Shown: positions 37,501 to 47,900, counted from the first letter of the stretch. The stretch is DNA of 64,000 nucleotides from Breviolum minutum Mf 1.05b.01 (GCA_000507305.1 DF241197.1:1-64000), one strand, 5' to 3'. Made by a program: numbers and translations. Notes: generated from the sequence alone by a model not told the origin.

Positions 37501-37742
37501 ATCTCTCCCTCATACATCTTTTGCATAGCATGAATGCACCCGCATGGGCTGATAATGCTGATAGATACTATAGATGATGGAAAGAGTGTGATCAATATTT
37601 GGTGGGCAAATACATGCGAAAGCAAAGTAACTCTGTGACTGCTCCAATGCGGCAACATCCCAACATCAAGCGAGGAATGAAGTCTAAACTCTGGGATTTT
37701 GGCAGCACGGCTGCTTGAAGCACAAAGCTCTTGTAGCCGCTC
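22976..37742 (-). CDS. Arginyl-tRNA synthetase, cytosolic type, split into at least 24 micro-exons
   Basis: The enzyme charges tRNA-Arg with arginine using ATP. Reading small minus-strand exons in order gives, from N to C: the Add-1 block [28 protein letters not shown] with the HIGH-type motif [75 protein letters not shown]...[32 protein letters not shown]; then [15 protein letters not shown]; and the anticodon-binding [20 protein letters not shown] followed by TDYLW. The order and spacing follow eukaryotic/plant-type ArgRS. Exons are about 28-90 nt, introns a few hundred nt to 3 kb, and donors are GT, GC or GA. Most junctions keep phase. Not found: the extreme N-terminus, the block between KQ and GFGVV, part of the IYDRL region, and the last C-terminal exons. 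No inactivating change is seen in the exons found. Confidence 0.92.
23173..23214 (-). CDS. ArgRS exon: LLQFPDVIE
   Basis: Reads [14 protein letters not shown] between CTGCAG and a GC donor, the L.L.L..FP(D/E)V(I/V)E helix of the anticodon-binding domain. Confidence 0.9.
23659..23715 (-). CDS. ArgRS exon: [13 protein letters not shown]
   Basis: Reads [19 protein letters not shown], equal to the family's SI.RKAG.D...L. GCTAAG acceptor, GC donor. The next short exon (around SLLHSE, about 23440) is only tentative. Confidence 0.9.
23799..23843 (-). CDS. ArgRS exon: [15 protein letters not shown]
   Basis: Fifteen codons between GCTGCAG and GTTTGG, equal to GNTA.YL.YA.AR(I/V). It starts the anticodon-binding side of the protein. 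Confidence 0.95.
23983..24034 (-). CDS. ArgRS exon: [14 protein letters not shown]
   Basis: Reads [17 protein letters not shown], the family's (N)R...Y.F(S/N)(F/W)(D/E).ML...G. ATTGAG acceptor, GC donor. Confidence 0.95.
24140..24201 (-). CDS. ArgRS exon: [12 protein letters not shown]
   Basis: Reads [20 protein letters not shown], then CA before a GTGCGG donor. (V/I)G.(A/G)AV.Y.DL is an ArgRS signature. The acceptor could also be at 24268. Confidence 0.93.
24548..24581 (-). CDS. Probable ArgRS exon: AVQRAT
   Basis: After CGGGAG it reads [11 protein letters not shown], in phase with DLLDE (family DLLDEA..R). The 3' end is uncertain. A further acidic stretch ([20 protein letters not shown], about 24402-24340) may be the next exon. 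Confidence 0.6.
24694..24733 (-). CDS. ArgRS exon: [13 protein letters not shown]
   Basis: A 40-nt exon between CTGCAG and GTGCCA. Its first G completes the arginine codon of KFKTR, giving [15 protein letters not shown]. Confidence 0.92.
26647..26765. repeat. ~80-bp direct duplication
   Basis: GTCATCGTTTTTTGTGT followed by TATCGTTCCTGAG (first copy CATCGTTCCTGAG) occurs at 26647 and again near 26727. Confidence 0.7.
27591..27636 (-). CDS. ArgRS exon: GFGVV and KMSKS-position motif (GA donor)
   Basis: Reads [22 protein letters not shown] occupies the place of the class I KMSKS loop, as usual for ArgRS (family G.KFKTRSG). Ends ACAAG before a GA donor. Confidence 0.93.
28471..28640. repeat. 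GATA microsatellite in an ArgRS intron
   Basis: About 25 GATA units followed by GCTA and GATC variants, within the intron between the QHFHM and GFGVV exons. Confidence 0.97.
28897..28935 (-). CDS. ArgRS exon: [12 protein letters not shown]
   Basis: Thirteen codons, [13 protein letters not shown], equal to the family's Q.HF.M.F.AA..AGW. GTGAG acceptor, GC donor. Confidence 0.92.
29170..29197 (-). CDS. ArgRS exon: VIYVTDLGQ (28 nt, GA donor)
   Basis: Reads VIYVTDLGQ, matching (W)IIYVTDVGQ. The phase-0 join to EQHFHM requires a GA donor (CAG|GACGGC). Confidence 0.92.
29273..29328 (-). CDS. ArgRS exon: [12 protein letters not shown]
   Basis: Reads [19 protein letters not shown], the continuation of KSDGGF.Y(D/A)STDL. 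Ends TG before a GC donor; the tryptophan codon is completed by the next exon. Confidence 0.93.
29396..29425 (-). CDS. ArgRS exon: [10 protein letters not shown] (30 nt)
   Basis: Ten codons between GTGCAG and GTGAGC. VKSDGGF.Y is an ArgRS signature next to the active site. Confidence 0.92.
29653..29697 (-). CDS. ArgRS exon: [13 protein letters not shown]
   Basis: A 45-nt phase-0 exon ([15 protein letters not shown]) between GTTGCAG and a GC donor, equal to the family's GA..IFL.GF..PLMV segment. Confidence 0.85.
29995..30063 (-). CDS. ArgRS exon: ERGESFYN
   Basis: Reads [20 protein letters not shown] followed by K, the ArgRS E(R/K)GESFYN..I..VV.EL segment, with a GTCTGG donor. The following short piece (EKGLHG, about 29903-29883) resembles the family's EKGL but its phase does not fit cleanly. 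Confidence 0.9.
30303..30365 (-). CDS. ArgRS exon: WQKICDVSR
   Basis: Reads [20 protein letters not shown], matching KAW..ICD(I/V)SR.EF of ArgRS. It ends before a GC donor. Confidence 0.9.
30713..30745 (-). CDS. ArgRS exon: AVV segment
   Basis: A 33-nt exon candidate reading [11 protein letters not shown], like the family's RAQEAVV.LQ. Acceptor GACCAG, donor GTGAGT. Confidence 0.6.
31676..32036. repeat. AAAGTACAAAAGTATACTTTC tandem array
   Basis: About eighteen units of roughly 20 bp, each containing the palindromic core AAAGTATACTTT. Lysine/tyrosine-rich frames ([10 protein letters not shown]) are repeat translations. It lies in an ArgRS intron. Confidence 0.95.
32040..32400. repeat. GGAACC/GGTTCC palindromic array
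   Basis: Dense repeats of CGGAACC and GGTTCC, often as GGAACCGGTTCC and CCCGGAACC, directly abut the AAAGTATACTTT array. Frames through it ([10 protein letters not shown]) are not genes. Confidence 0.95.
33056..33113 (-). CDS. ArgRS exon: DLQEFYK
   Basis: Contains [14 protein letters not shown] before a GC donor, equal to the family's (I/S)DLQ.FYK segment. The acceptor is either at 33114 (phase match with the previous exon) or at 33098. Confidence 0.85.
33152..33236 (-). CDS. ArgRS exon: [11 protein letters not shown] block
   Basis: Reads [20 protein letters not shown] then AYPNFQD, an invariant ArgRS signature. GCCTAG acceptor, GTGCTA donor. Confidence 0.95.
33780..33841 (-). CDS. ArgRS exon: RSTIIGES block
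   Basis: Reads [20 protein letters not shown] after CTGGAG. Extending it to a GC donor at 33779 gives [14 protein letters not shown], the family's exact spacing. Confidence 0.92.
33951..34009 (-). CDS. ArgRS exon: HIGH-type motif
   Basis: Reads [24 protein letters not shown] is the ATP-binding signature of class I synthetases, and [19 protein letters not shown] is diagnostic of ArgRS. It ends CTCAG before a GC donor; the split arginine codon is completed by the next exon. Confidence 0.95.
34147..34185 (-). CDS. ArgRS exon: linker to catalytic domain
   Basis: Reads [13 protein letters not shown] between a CTCAAG acceptor and a GTAGCC donor. It joins VVVDYSSPN in phase 0, where other ArgRS have a basic stretch before (V)VVD(F/Y)SSPN. 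Confidence 0.75.
34207..34266 (-). CDS. Possible ArgRS exon before GDISYLD
   Basis: A 60-nt phase-0 exon candidate reading [20 protein letters not shown] between GGGCAG and GTCGGT. Phase fits both neighbours, but residue resemblance to the family is low. Confidence 0.45.
34532..34589 (-). CDS. ArgRS exon: Add-1 domain
   Basis: Reads [19 protein letters not shown], the counterpart of the family's LP...LI..V.VAGPGF(I/V)N segment. TTGCAG acceptor, GTGACG donor, phase consistent with the exon before. Confidence 0.8.
34732..34813 (-). CDS. ArgRS exon: Add-1 domain
   Basis: Reads [20 protein letters not shown] then MLKRIE. It starts in the phase left by the previous exon and ends before a GC donor. 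Confidence 0.8.
34866..34893. repeat. TC microsatellite
   Basis: A pure TC run in the intron between the Arg[11 protein letters not shown] and SPLQVGEA exons. Confidence 0.95.
34953..35003 (-). CDS. ArgRS exon: GDYQCNNAM block
   Basis: Reads [16 protein letters not shown] between a CTGAG acceptor and a GTAAGA donor. FGDYQCN(N/S)AM is a hallmark of the ArgRS N-terminal (Add-1) domain. Confidence 0.9.
35105..35975. mobile_element. Small inverted-repeat (MITE/foldback) element in an ArgRS intron
   Basis: The ends are inverted: TATATATGTGGTAGCCCCCC followed by AGGGCCTACC at about 35115-35148, and GGTAGGCCCTGGGGGGGGCT followed by AGCATATATG at about 35930-35960. Inside, direct CCTGCATATACTCAAAAAA motifs at 35340-35560 are mirrored by TTTTTTGAGTATATGCAG motifs at 35610-35727. 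There is no coding potential. One base (35728) is unresolved. Confidence 0.75.
37000..37076 (-). CDS. ArgRS exon: N-terminal segment before GDYQ
   Basis: After GCGCAG it reads [20 protein letters not shown] and then ANFAR. It ends with one base before a GC donor, and that base completes the glycine codon of the next exon, giving ANFARGDYQCNN. Confidence 0.6.
37690..37742 (-). CDS. Possible ArgRS N-terminal exon
   Basis: After a GGAAG acceptor it reads [18 protein letters not shown]. Helical N-terminal segments of ArgRS look like this, but the match is weak and the donor is not clear. Confidence 0.3.
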
Positions 37743-37999
37743 CTTCCGAAATGATGAGTTTAACATAGTTTGACTGTGGACTGATGGTCAGTGTTTAAGA
37801 GGCTGCCGTCTAGTTTCGTGCAAGCAGAATGTCGATGATGCGAATGCCCCCTGACAAATAGCAATTCGTGGGACAAGGTCATACATGGCCACTAATACAT
37901 GCATCTCTGGCCTAAAATATGCCAAAGTCATCCAATCATATCCACGGATATCTAGGGTGCATGTTCATCCATACCTTATTCAATGAGGGGGTTTGTCAA

Positions 38000-40010
38000 A
38001 ACTTATAGTGCAATAATCTATAAAACCAAGATGCTGTAAGCGGTTTGAAAGCACCCAATGATCTGCAGAATGATGCGAAATTAGCATGCAATCCTAGCTC
38101 ACCTTCGCGGGGGTGAATGCTTCAGAATTGAAGTGTCAGCGCTAGGGCTATTGAACAGCTATTGGTATTGCAGCATTGCAGCTGGGTAGCAATATTTCAA
38201 GAATCAAATGCATGGACTGGGATCAATGCAAACGAGGGCGGAACGCGGTGGGCAACATGTATATATATGATCATGACAATCTCTTCTTTCAATGATTTCA
38301 GCACCTGCAACATGAGGATCAATAAGGTAATAATGAAATTGAGAAAGGTCGTTGGCATTTGGATGCATTTGGTCATTGATTGGATCTGTCTATGCCTACA
38401 GTAACGCAGGCAATATAGATAACTTGGACAGCTTTTAAAGAGTAATAAAGCTCAGGTCTGAAACATGAAAACCAATGTAGACCTATCTGACTGTCCATGC
38501 TGGGGTCGTGATAGGGGTGAGTTATACAGGTGTTTGGAAGGAGCGACACATCTTTGAGGGTTTAACTGTGATGCAATCAAACAAACTGTTGCTGTGTTGC
38601 TGCGACCCCTAGCTCTTAAGCCCACCTACCGTAATCATCGACCCATCCGCAATTACCTGCCATTATTGTACCTAAAAGGAATGGGTTAGTTACTTGCGGT
38701 TTTGCTATGTCGATTTCTTAGAAACGTTGAATCCCCGCGACCCACAAACAACATCTATGTTTTTGCGTCTGACCTACCCCGTGATGCTGGATTTTTTTGG
38801 TGCAAGGCTCCTCGGCGAGACCTTGCTTGTACCACATCTCCGAACTCACTGGACCTTCCTTGGTACAACCATACAATATCATACACTCGATTTGGTCGTA
38901 TGAACCCATCTGGAACATGAAGCGAACATGGCTTCACACATTGCACAGCTGTCCACTTCGGGGACTTCGAATCTGATGGAAGCATTCTGAGGCAGAAACA
39001 AGGTTTGAAATTGCAACATCTTTCATCTCTGGTCCTGCAAAAGTACCGTCCATGAGTTTAGCCCTATGCGACCCTGTGCTATATCATGAGATGATACTGA
39101 AGTTGCAAATATCCAAAGCCACATCGCCGTGACAACAAGTGGCTCAAACGTGCATCATAACATCCCGATGCGGTGGCATTCTCTTCCTCAAAAATACTTA
39201 GCAGGGATCCAGAGTCAGAGTGCACAACGATGCACAGGACTTTCAGATATCATTGCAGTAGAAGGAAGATGGCAAAAGCGGCGACAAGCGAGGATGAGAG
39301 CATGTACTAGCAGAGAGAAATAACGAAACTGTAAACAAACTATGGGTCCACATTCCACCTTCTGGGTCGCACGCGGGTATGGTCCTCTGACACAAATGCC
39401 ATCAAATTAGTGTTGGTCAGTGTCAGTGGTAGGGGTGGTCGTACCAGTAAGAGATACTAATAATCGAAGTCAGTTTTTGAGTAGCAGTAGCACTAGTAGT
39501 AGACATAGCAAATACGGGTGAGGTGGTCTATTGGATTCTGTGATTCCGTTTGACACGTTCCGTGATGCGGCACGTAGCATGCTTTCTGTCGCAGTTTCAA
39601 TGGATTCTGCGACATGTAGCCAGCCGCAGCTTTCAATCTAGTGTTCTCAGAGAGGCTTTGAAACAGTACAGAAGCATAGAGAAGCCTACTCCAAAGGACT
39701 TGTCCAAGTCAGCCCATGTTAGCCCCAAGGGCCCAAGGACAGCTTCAAAATAATCTACAGTAGAGTTTTTGGATTATTGCATTACTATATGACGCACTGC
39801 AGTCAAGCACATGAGCACACGACATCACACGACATTTCCCCGAGCTGGAAAGCAAAGGATGTGGATAATATGATGACACGATATTGTTGCGTGCACAATT
39901 ACTGTATGCAATTTTTTCACACAGCGCATAGTACAAGAATGTACGACATCGTACAAATATAGTCTAGTATTGGCATGTCCGTGTTGATCATGTTGATAAG
40001 AAGATATACA
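38000..40010. other. No gene recognised
   Basis: Only short overlapping frames without motifs. A degenerate AGTAGTACT tract lies at about 39480-39505. Confidence 0.5.
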
Positions 40011-40024
40011 AATGATAGCCCAGC

Positions 40025-41181
40025 CTGGCGCTGGAATGTTGAACTCTGGCTGCTCGTCGTCATCGGTGTCGCTGGGCAAATCCCTCTCCAGGCCACCGGC
40101 CTCTTCAGAGTTCTTTGATGTTCTTTGTACTTCTAGAATTTTTTGAGGCTTTGTGTAAAGTGCCTTTCCGTCACTGAGCTCCTAGCTGGCATAAAAGACA
40201 ACCGTTGTCCACCCAGGTCTGAGCCTGCAAAGGCTCAGAGATCCACTTCCACTACGGATCCGTACTATTTTAAAAAAAACTCCGCGATGGTTTTGGCCTG
40301 GCAAAGGCCCCAGGGCTGCGCCAGCCTGGGCAAGGACTCAAATAGGCGTGAATCTTATGATGCTTGGATGCTTGATGGTGACTCCCATGCCCAGGATTCA
40401 TGAGCAAAAAGCTGGGAGGGGAGGCATGAAAACAGTTGGCCCAATGACATCCAAGACGTACTCACGCCTGGTTACGAGACACTCAAAATTCCTAGACAGA
40501 AAATATCCTGATAGCAACTGTACAACAGAAACATGTATCTTTATAAGATTTGGATTTGACACATGTGATACTCATATACAGTAATCAAATAATCATGTAT
40601 AATTAAAATTTCTACTGTACATGTCATGATGGAATGTCTTCTGTGTCAAGTCCCGTACTTGTCGATGTTTGAGTGTTTGAAAAGTGCTGTGGAGAACTGC
40701 GAAAGATCGCGTCAGAAAGGGAAACAAACATAGAGACGCGTCGGGAAGGAGATTGTAGAAGCGTCTCTCTCGTGACTGAAAACCCCTGCAAAGGCCGGCC
40801 TCGGCAAAGTTTGCCTCGAAGGCATCACTGTACTGGAAAGGGTCCTGGGCCGTGACTTTGATGTGCAAAAAAGAAAAAAACAACATCAACAGGGAAAGTG
40901 ATGGAAAATGAATGAACAGCAATGAAAATGAATAAGAATGATGAGCAAAAACATGCAACGACAGAGCAGAGTCAGTCAACCTTCTTCTGAGGAGGGAACC
41001 CTAACTTGACGAGGTGCCCTCCAGGACTCCAACCTCCACCCGCTGGCAACATGGTGGGTAATCATCCAAACATATCAAAACGATGGATTACCACGCTTGA
41101 GATCGCATGAGGTTTGGGTGGCAAAAAGGCATCCACTTCCACCTGCCCCCAAGGACCAGGCCAGGGATTCTCCAAAGACAT
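40025..41181 (-). CDS. Unidentified micro-exon gene (four candidate exons)
   Basis: Four protein-like minus-strand pieces follow one another. First, 41181 to about 41085 opens with an ATG and reads MSLENPWPGPWGQVEVDAFL then PPKPHA. Second, 41042-40981 reads GGGWSPGGHLVKLGFPPQKK. Third, 40855 to about 40797 reads TAQDPFQYSDAFEANFAEAG. Fourth, about 40112-40025 reads SEEAGGLERDLPSDTDDDEQ then PEFNIPAPGWA. Borders sit at AG acceptors with GT or GC donors, but phase was not proven at each junction. The proline/glycine-rich start and acidic end match no family I recognise. One gene or two is open. Confidence 0.45.
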
Positions 41182-41689
41182 GATGTCAGGTCTTAGTTGT
41201 CAGCGGTCAAATCACATCAAACCCTGTCCAATCTATCCTTCCACTTTCGTTCCCATCCCTTCGGCATCTTTTGGCTATCGCATTGTCATCTAAGCATTGG
41301 CAAAGCAAATTCACCTATTCATTCCAGCAAGTGAAACATGGTCATGTATGTGCACATATCACCTGTGTGTAAACATTGAGGTATCTTACACCTCGTTAAA
41401 CTGTGCATCAGAGGTTGCATACATGTACCGCACCGTACATCTTCGTTAAAGAATTCCATTCAATTGTCAATCCTTGAGAGCGCTGATGTCTCGCAAAATC
41501 TCGAATCCAATTGCTATTGGGTTGGTCCCTGGGTGCTATCCAAATATCCTTCCAGCGGCTGTGCTCTTTTTAGTGCAGAAGACTGAATACGCATAATATA
41601 CTGTCATAGTGACAGCAGCGCCTAAATCATTGAGAGCTAGGGGGACCCTCTTCGAGGGGACCCTCTTACTTTAACAAAATAAGAGCCGT

Positions 41690-41892
41690 AAAAAGCTCTA
41701 AAACACTCTAAAATCAGTCTAAAAAAACTCTAAAAGATAAAACACTGTAAAACAATCTAAACCACTCTAAAACACTCTGAATCGCTCTAAAAATACTCTA
41801 AAACTCTATCCTTTTTTTTTGTGGGGGCGATTTTGTCAGAACTCCAAAATCTTTAGAGTGATTTCCTGGTTTAGAGTGTTTTTAGAGTTCCC
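41690..41892. repeat. CTCTAAAACA array with an inverted TTTAGAG tail
   Basis: About twelve ACTCTAAAA units (41690-41812), then a T-run and GTGGGGGCG spacer, then TTTAGAGTG units in the opposite orientation (41851-41890). The stretch could fold back on itself. Confidence 0.85.
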
Positions 41893-42245
41893 TATGACTA
41901 AATTGCAATGTTTTCCGAGTTGTTTGGGATCACTTCACCGGCCAGCATTTTGTGCACATGGCATGACATGATCCTCTTGCTGCGTGCTGAACTTACAACC
42001 AAGAAGCTGACAAAAGGATCAAAGGACAGAAACACAGGCTTTGACAAAGGATGATGGGCAGAAAACATGACACAGCAAAGGTATTGCTGTGTAAGAATTT
42101 CATCTGTCTGTCATAGATCCAAGGTCTTGACGGAAGAAGTGGGGCTGCAACAAGTGCATCCAGCAAAGGTGGCTGGGCACGGCAGGGTCAGCTGTTGATT
42201 GGCAAAATTATGCAAAATCCTGATCATTCTCTTGCAATGTCTTAC

Positions 42246-44660
42246 CCGTCTAAAGGCGTCATTGATCCTTGCCCAAGTTGTCTCTAAGTCGCAGGTCCCT
42301 ACGATTAGAGACTACAAAGTCTTTTCATCTTTGGTAGTCATCTTCCTGCCTTCTCCGCCAACCGATACTCTGGATCACACTCTGCAGAGTCTGGAAAAGC
42401 AACGTATGTCCTGCATGCATGCATGAGGGAGCAGAGACAGATCTTGTTCAAGGCTTCAACGCTTTTTGAAAAAAACAAATTGCACTGTATCCATCTGTAT
42501 CCTACCAGATTTATGTAGATTGTGATTTTGAATGATTTTGATGCTGAATGACGCTGCGTGAACTGCAACACCTGGATGCACACAGGTTTTCCAGCTTGGC
42601 TGGTTACAAAAGCTTCATTGCCGGCAAGTGCAACAGCTCGTCTCAAGTCAATGGCAAGCCAAGTGCTGCTGCACCGAGTCTTTGCAAGCAAACGAGCTCC
42701 CGTTGCAGTAATTACCCCACAGATCTCCAAAGACTCCAATCATGAACAGAAGGCTTCCGAGCAGCCCGCTATTTGCTCATTTCTGTACAAACTGGCATGT
42801 CAACAAGGCCACTGCTTCCAATTTTGTGCAGGAAAAAGGGCAAGAGATTGCAAGAAGACCAAAGATGATAAACGAAGAAACGGTGGCGTTTTAGGGTCTT
42901 AATTCTATACGGTGCTTCGCTTCAACGCGCACTAAATTGGAAGAACATACATTTTATACGGACTTTCTGAACCGTTGCTAATTGTTGAGAAAAAGTATCC
43001 TCCTCAGCAAATGCTAGCCTAAGACCTCTTGTTCTCAACTGTATTAAACAGTAGGTACGCAGCAGTGCTTGGACCCAAAGCCAAAACTCAAAATCAGGAG
43101 GAAAAGTTCGCAGGAATTTGGATCTTCGACTTGGGGAGGGGGGAAGTTGGACTCTGGGCCTCTGGACGTCAGCAAGAAAACCCACGTTTTTTTCAGGCAG
43201 TAGACTCAGTAGACTCCAAGAAAGGATAAGCAAAATTCCGGAAACCCTTTCACCTATCTCGGTGCAGAGCAAACATTTGCTACATTCCCACATATCCTTT
43301 GCCTCCAGGGAGGAGTGCAGAATCAGAAATAGATAGATAAACATATATAATCATATTATAATCACAACATTATATATTATACAATTGAAATATGCTGGTT
43401 GATGCTGGTTGTCTTGAGTTGCTTTCAACCTTGACCGTTCTTTTGCTGGAGATGCTGGAGCACATCTGACCCGCTTCATAACTTCACATCCATCTTCGCC
43501 ATTGCTCTATGTTTTCTACACTTCAACTGATCACAAAGCAAAAAAATGTCCGAAGCAAAAGAAAGCAGACTTCACATAAAAGAAGATGATACGAAGTAAG
43601 AATCAACAAGCAGTCGAACATGCAAGCTGCAAAGCCAAGGCCAACGGGTAGCTCTTGCCATTAGCAGTTTAGCCACGAGACGATTGTTTCAGAGTACATA
43701 GTAGCACCGCATTCAGCCAAACAGAGTAAGCGCAGCCAGCAGTTCCGCAGTACTGTCGCAGTATCCTAAACTTGGATGACCTTCACATACCTTCACTTAT
43801 TACAGAACCTTGCGTAATGTTGTGTAGTGAAGGTCATCCAAGTTCATTACCCTGTGATATCCTGTGGTTCTTTTCAACATTGCAGTACACTGTTTCACTT
43901 CTTCACTGCGTAACAGCCATGCAAATCAGGCCTGCAGTCAGTGGAAGGAATCAATAACGATAAAGCCTTGGTCCGAGAGCAGTGCTTGAAGCTTCGCTAC
44001 GGGTAGAAAGGGCTTAGCTGCCGACGTCATGCGCTGGAGGCAGCAAACAGGATTCCTTGCCAGGGAAAGTTTGTAGAGAACGTTTCTCTGGACTGTCCAT
44101 GGAATGGACTCATGTTTGGGGATTTAGATTCTTAGATGGATTTTTCACTAGCTTTTGGGTCACTGGACTTGTTCGACACAGGACGATTCAGAAACCAAGC
44201 TCCAAAAATGAGAAGCAGCTCTGGGGAGGCAGCTGGCATGTCGACAGGCATCTCGGCTCCATCTAGCACGTCGCCACACTCACCGCAAATCAGGTGCTCC
44301 TCCACACTCAAGTTTCGCCGCTTCAAACCCATCAACATGCTCTGCATCGGCTAGGAAGAGTTGCATGAGTCTCATCATGGTAACAGATGTAACAACATGA
44401 ACATGGCCTGGTGGGCTGCAAAAGAACCGAGTTGTCCACGACATACCACCACCAGCCAGGCGCTTGAAAATCAGGCCAGGGGTCAGAACAATATAATTGT
44501 ACTGGGTGAATTGTAATATTTCACCAACCCCAAAAACCTGGAACTAGGTACACGATGGTACACGTACAGTAGGAATTCCTCACACAAACCAACTTTTGCC
44601 GTTGTCGGGTGGCGGCACGGAGGTCCCCATAATTTGGATAGCTTCAAAGTTTGTCAAACT
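42246..44660 (-). CDS. Unidentified micro-exon gene(s), six candidate exons
   Basis: Protein-like minus-strand pieces bounded by AG and GT/GC: about 44659-44583 (NFEAIQIMGTSVPPPDNGKS), about 44491-44453 (VLTPGLIFKRLAG), about 44341-44240 (MLMGLKRRNLSVEEHLICGE then CGDV), about 43041-42971 (RGLRLAFAEEDTFSQQLATV), 42679-42572 (STWLAIDLRRAVALAGNEAF), about 42392-42345 and 42283-42246 (TTWARINDAFRR, GTAAG donor). ICGECGD has a two-cysteine knuckle look. No family could be named, and it is not certain that all belong to one transcript. Confidence 0.4.
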
Positions 44661-44999
44661 TAGGCTCACATCCAGTATGTTCATTACGTGTGTATATCCA
44701 TGTTTCATATACAATATATATGTCTATATATAAATTAAATATATATATATATATTGAATATTGGTGTCATGGTGCGTGTGTGAAGTAAATATTATATATA
44801 TATACATGTGTACTGGTATGCGTCAAAACTTCAATATTGCTATACGGGATTCAAAAAGAGTAGAAACAATAATTACATCAAATAGATCCTTGAATATCAA
44901 AATCTGCAGATGTGTCATTGCAGCACCTCGTGACTCCAAATCCCAAAACATGTCTCTTGTGATTTTTGCTGTAAGCTGCACAAAAGCAGCTTCTTGATG

Positions 45000-47900
45000 T
45001 TCCGTCATTTTCATTCATTTTCAATGTCATGTGCGGATTCCGGAAGCGGGTCCCACGCAAAATGTATGCAAGCATCTGCTGTGCAGGATGGTTGGTGCGG
45101 GATGGTTGCATGCACACAAGCATGAAGACATCCTAAAGGGGAGAAGGCCGTGCCACTGCAATTCATTCAAGCCTGTATCAAAAAACAATGGAGTACAAAA
45201 GAGTACATGGAGAAGGTTGTGCCAGTGCATTCTTTGTGCTTTGGTATGCAAGGTTCGCAAGCTTGGACACATCATATTGAGGCATAAAAACAGCATATAG
45301 CTGCTGCTTCTGCAATTGCCGCGATGTTCTCAACAGGCTCAAAGCACGCTTCACAAAGGCTGTTTTTTCACCTCATCATGCGCTGCTGAAGAGTAGCAGA
45401 AATGAAGTGAAGCATTTGCATCCATAAGATACATTTTGCGCTACTTTTTTTGGCCAGGGCATCCAGAGGGTTTGCGCTACATGCTTTCTGCGCCCTAAGT
45501 TGCTTGTTGGGAAACCTTCGGGAAAACAAGAAACGACTGGAAAATTCCTACGACAGCACGTAGCAACAGTGTTGTCCCGTTTTATGTCTAGGTTCGATCC
45601 GGAAGCAGTCCTCCAAGGCCGCTGATAGGCGAGATCTTTCAGTGCTCGGCTTCATATACCTGCGCGGCATTGCCACACCATGCCAAACGGAATTCCTCTG
45701 GTTGAGATTTTGGATCAGCATGGATCAGCCACATCTTTCAAACAACAGGACAAAGCAATGGTTCATGCAGGACGATATCTGATGATTCCTTTCCCTTTTC
45801 GAGAATCAGGCAAGATTAAGGTTTGCATCATGGAGAAAATTGGGAAGACCCGTTGGATGTTGGGCAATGGGCACAGTATGTCATAGGTTGTCTTCCTACC
45901 AGGGGCCTGCTGACAGTGCCCCATGTGACAAAAGTTCCTGCCAATATTTTGATGGTTAAAATTTCGCTCTTTACCCCAAAACGACAGAATGGCCAAACAT
46001 TGGCAAATATAGGGTAAAGCCCCCCAAAGACAAACGCCGAAGTCCAAAGAACAGGATTATCGCCAAGGCTTAAATTTCTTGCCTGGGGACTAGTCAAAGT
46101 AGGACGTAGAATAGTGAATCTACAACACATCCGTTGTCCGGCATTTGATTTCAGTTCCAACCTGTTTCTGTGCCGTTGAGTCGTACTGGAAAATTACCGA
46201 TGTCAACACTTCCTCGGTACATAAAGATCTTATGAACGTGCCGGTTAAGAGGAAGGTGTAACTACTCATGGCATCTACAACGCGTGAAACCATTGCACGA
46301 GTCAATTTTTCTCTATCAGACTCATCGCTTCAAAGAGCGCACGCTGAAGGTGGAGGAACGTCATGCAGAGGGTAGTCGAGCACCTGGAAGCTGCAGTCGC
46401 ATGGAGCTGACGAACTTTCACGGAATGATTCAGCCAATCGCAAGCCACATCTGTTGCATTATCACAAAGAGGCCAAGGAATACAGGATAGATCAGGATAG
46501 TATAAATATATAGTATACTATATTAGTTAAATCATTTTAAATCAGGCTGAAGTTGAATCAGTGTGTCTTTTGCTGTCTTTGTCTAGGATGGATGCTGGAT
46601 CGTGCCCAAGTACTTCCATACGAGTAGAATAGAAATGATAGAGTGAATGGAGTGAAATCTGTCGTGCATCTCCTAGCAAAAAGCATCAAAACACATTAAA
46701 ACAAGGGTCACCATGGACGCAAGCCTTGTAGTCAAGTCGTGCAGGCGGCTCAAGAGACAGAAATTCTTCAAAGTTGTCCAACTCAACGACCTGCCAGGGA
46801 GGGCACAATGAAACTTGACTCAGCTACGCCCTCAATGAGCACAATATGGGCCAAAAAGAACAAAACAGGCGAAAAACAAAACCTGGAACTAGTATATGTT
46901 GCATGGTGTTCGCTGCTAGCTTTCAGCATTCAAAAGCGCAATCGATATTTGGATGTATGCTGGGATATTCATGTAATTGCCCGACCCTGCATGGGAAATT
47001 TCCGGAGGAAACCCTTGGACAGAGGAACATCTTTGGAAGTCAGCAAGTAATTAATTACATGCTTCATTCTTGGCTTCTTCGTTGGTCCGAAGTGTGCCAT
47101 GTCCGGGCCCATTCGATCAGGTGTGTTGGCGGCCTTCCTCCGTAACACAGCTTGCATCTGTATCACTGCTATCAAGAAACCCCCCCCCACCGCCCCACCC
47201 GGTCCGCAACACACCTTTGCATAGCTGCTCTTCGGACCAATATTCCCATACACAGACACAGTGATCAGTGCCGATATCAACACCGTCCGCAGCGGCGTGG
47301 AAGAACAGCAAGGCCGACCCAATCAAAGGGTAAGGCTGAGGGCCAGGAGCTTACATACGCGCACCAGCTTGGCAAAGATGAGTACAGCTCCCAAAGAGCA
47401 ATATCGCTAATATTCGCTAATCTTACAAGTTCATACGCATCCGCAACTATGAAGTTGGAGGCACTTTAGGCAAAGTAAATGTATGTGCCATTTGCAACTC
47501 ATTGTGGTCGTGAGTCATGGCCCTTTTCTTTGCTACTCTTCTATTGATTCCTTCAAACCTCTTCGCTTGCGCAACTGTGGCGAAGCCACTTAGAGACTGT
47601 GAGGTCATAGACTGTAGAGTTTCAGTTGCGAACCTCCACTCGTTGCCTTTCCTCTGCAGAAAAACCCAACCTCGCAACACAAAAACTGCATGCCGCTTGG
47701 GCTTTCTAAGAGTATTTGAGAAGCCGTGAGTGACAAATCGTGACAGTATTGCACACTTTCAGCGAGGTTTGTTGCATGTGATCTTTACGTATCTTTGGCA
47801 TGCCACTCACTCCGTGATGTTGCTTGGTGAGCGTCAGTTATTCTCTAGATGTCTCTAACTCTAGCGGCTTGATTTATACACCGAAGCTTGGGCTCCATGC

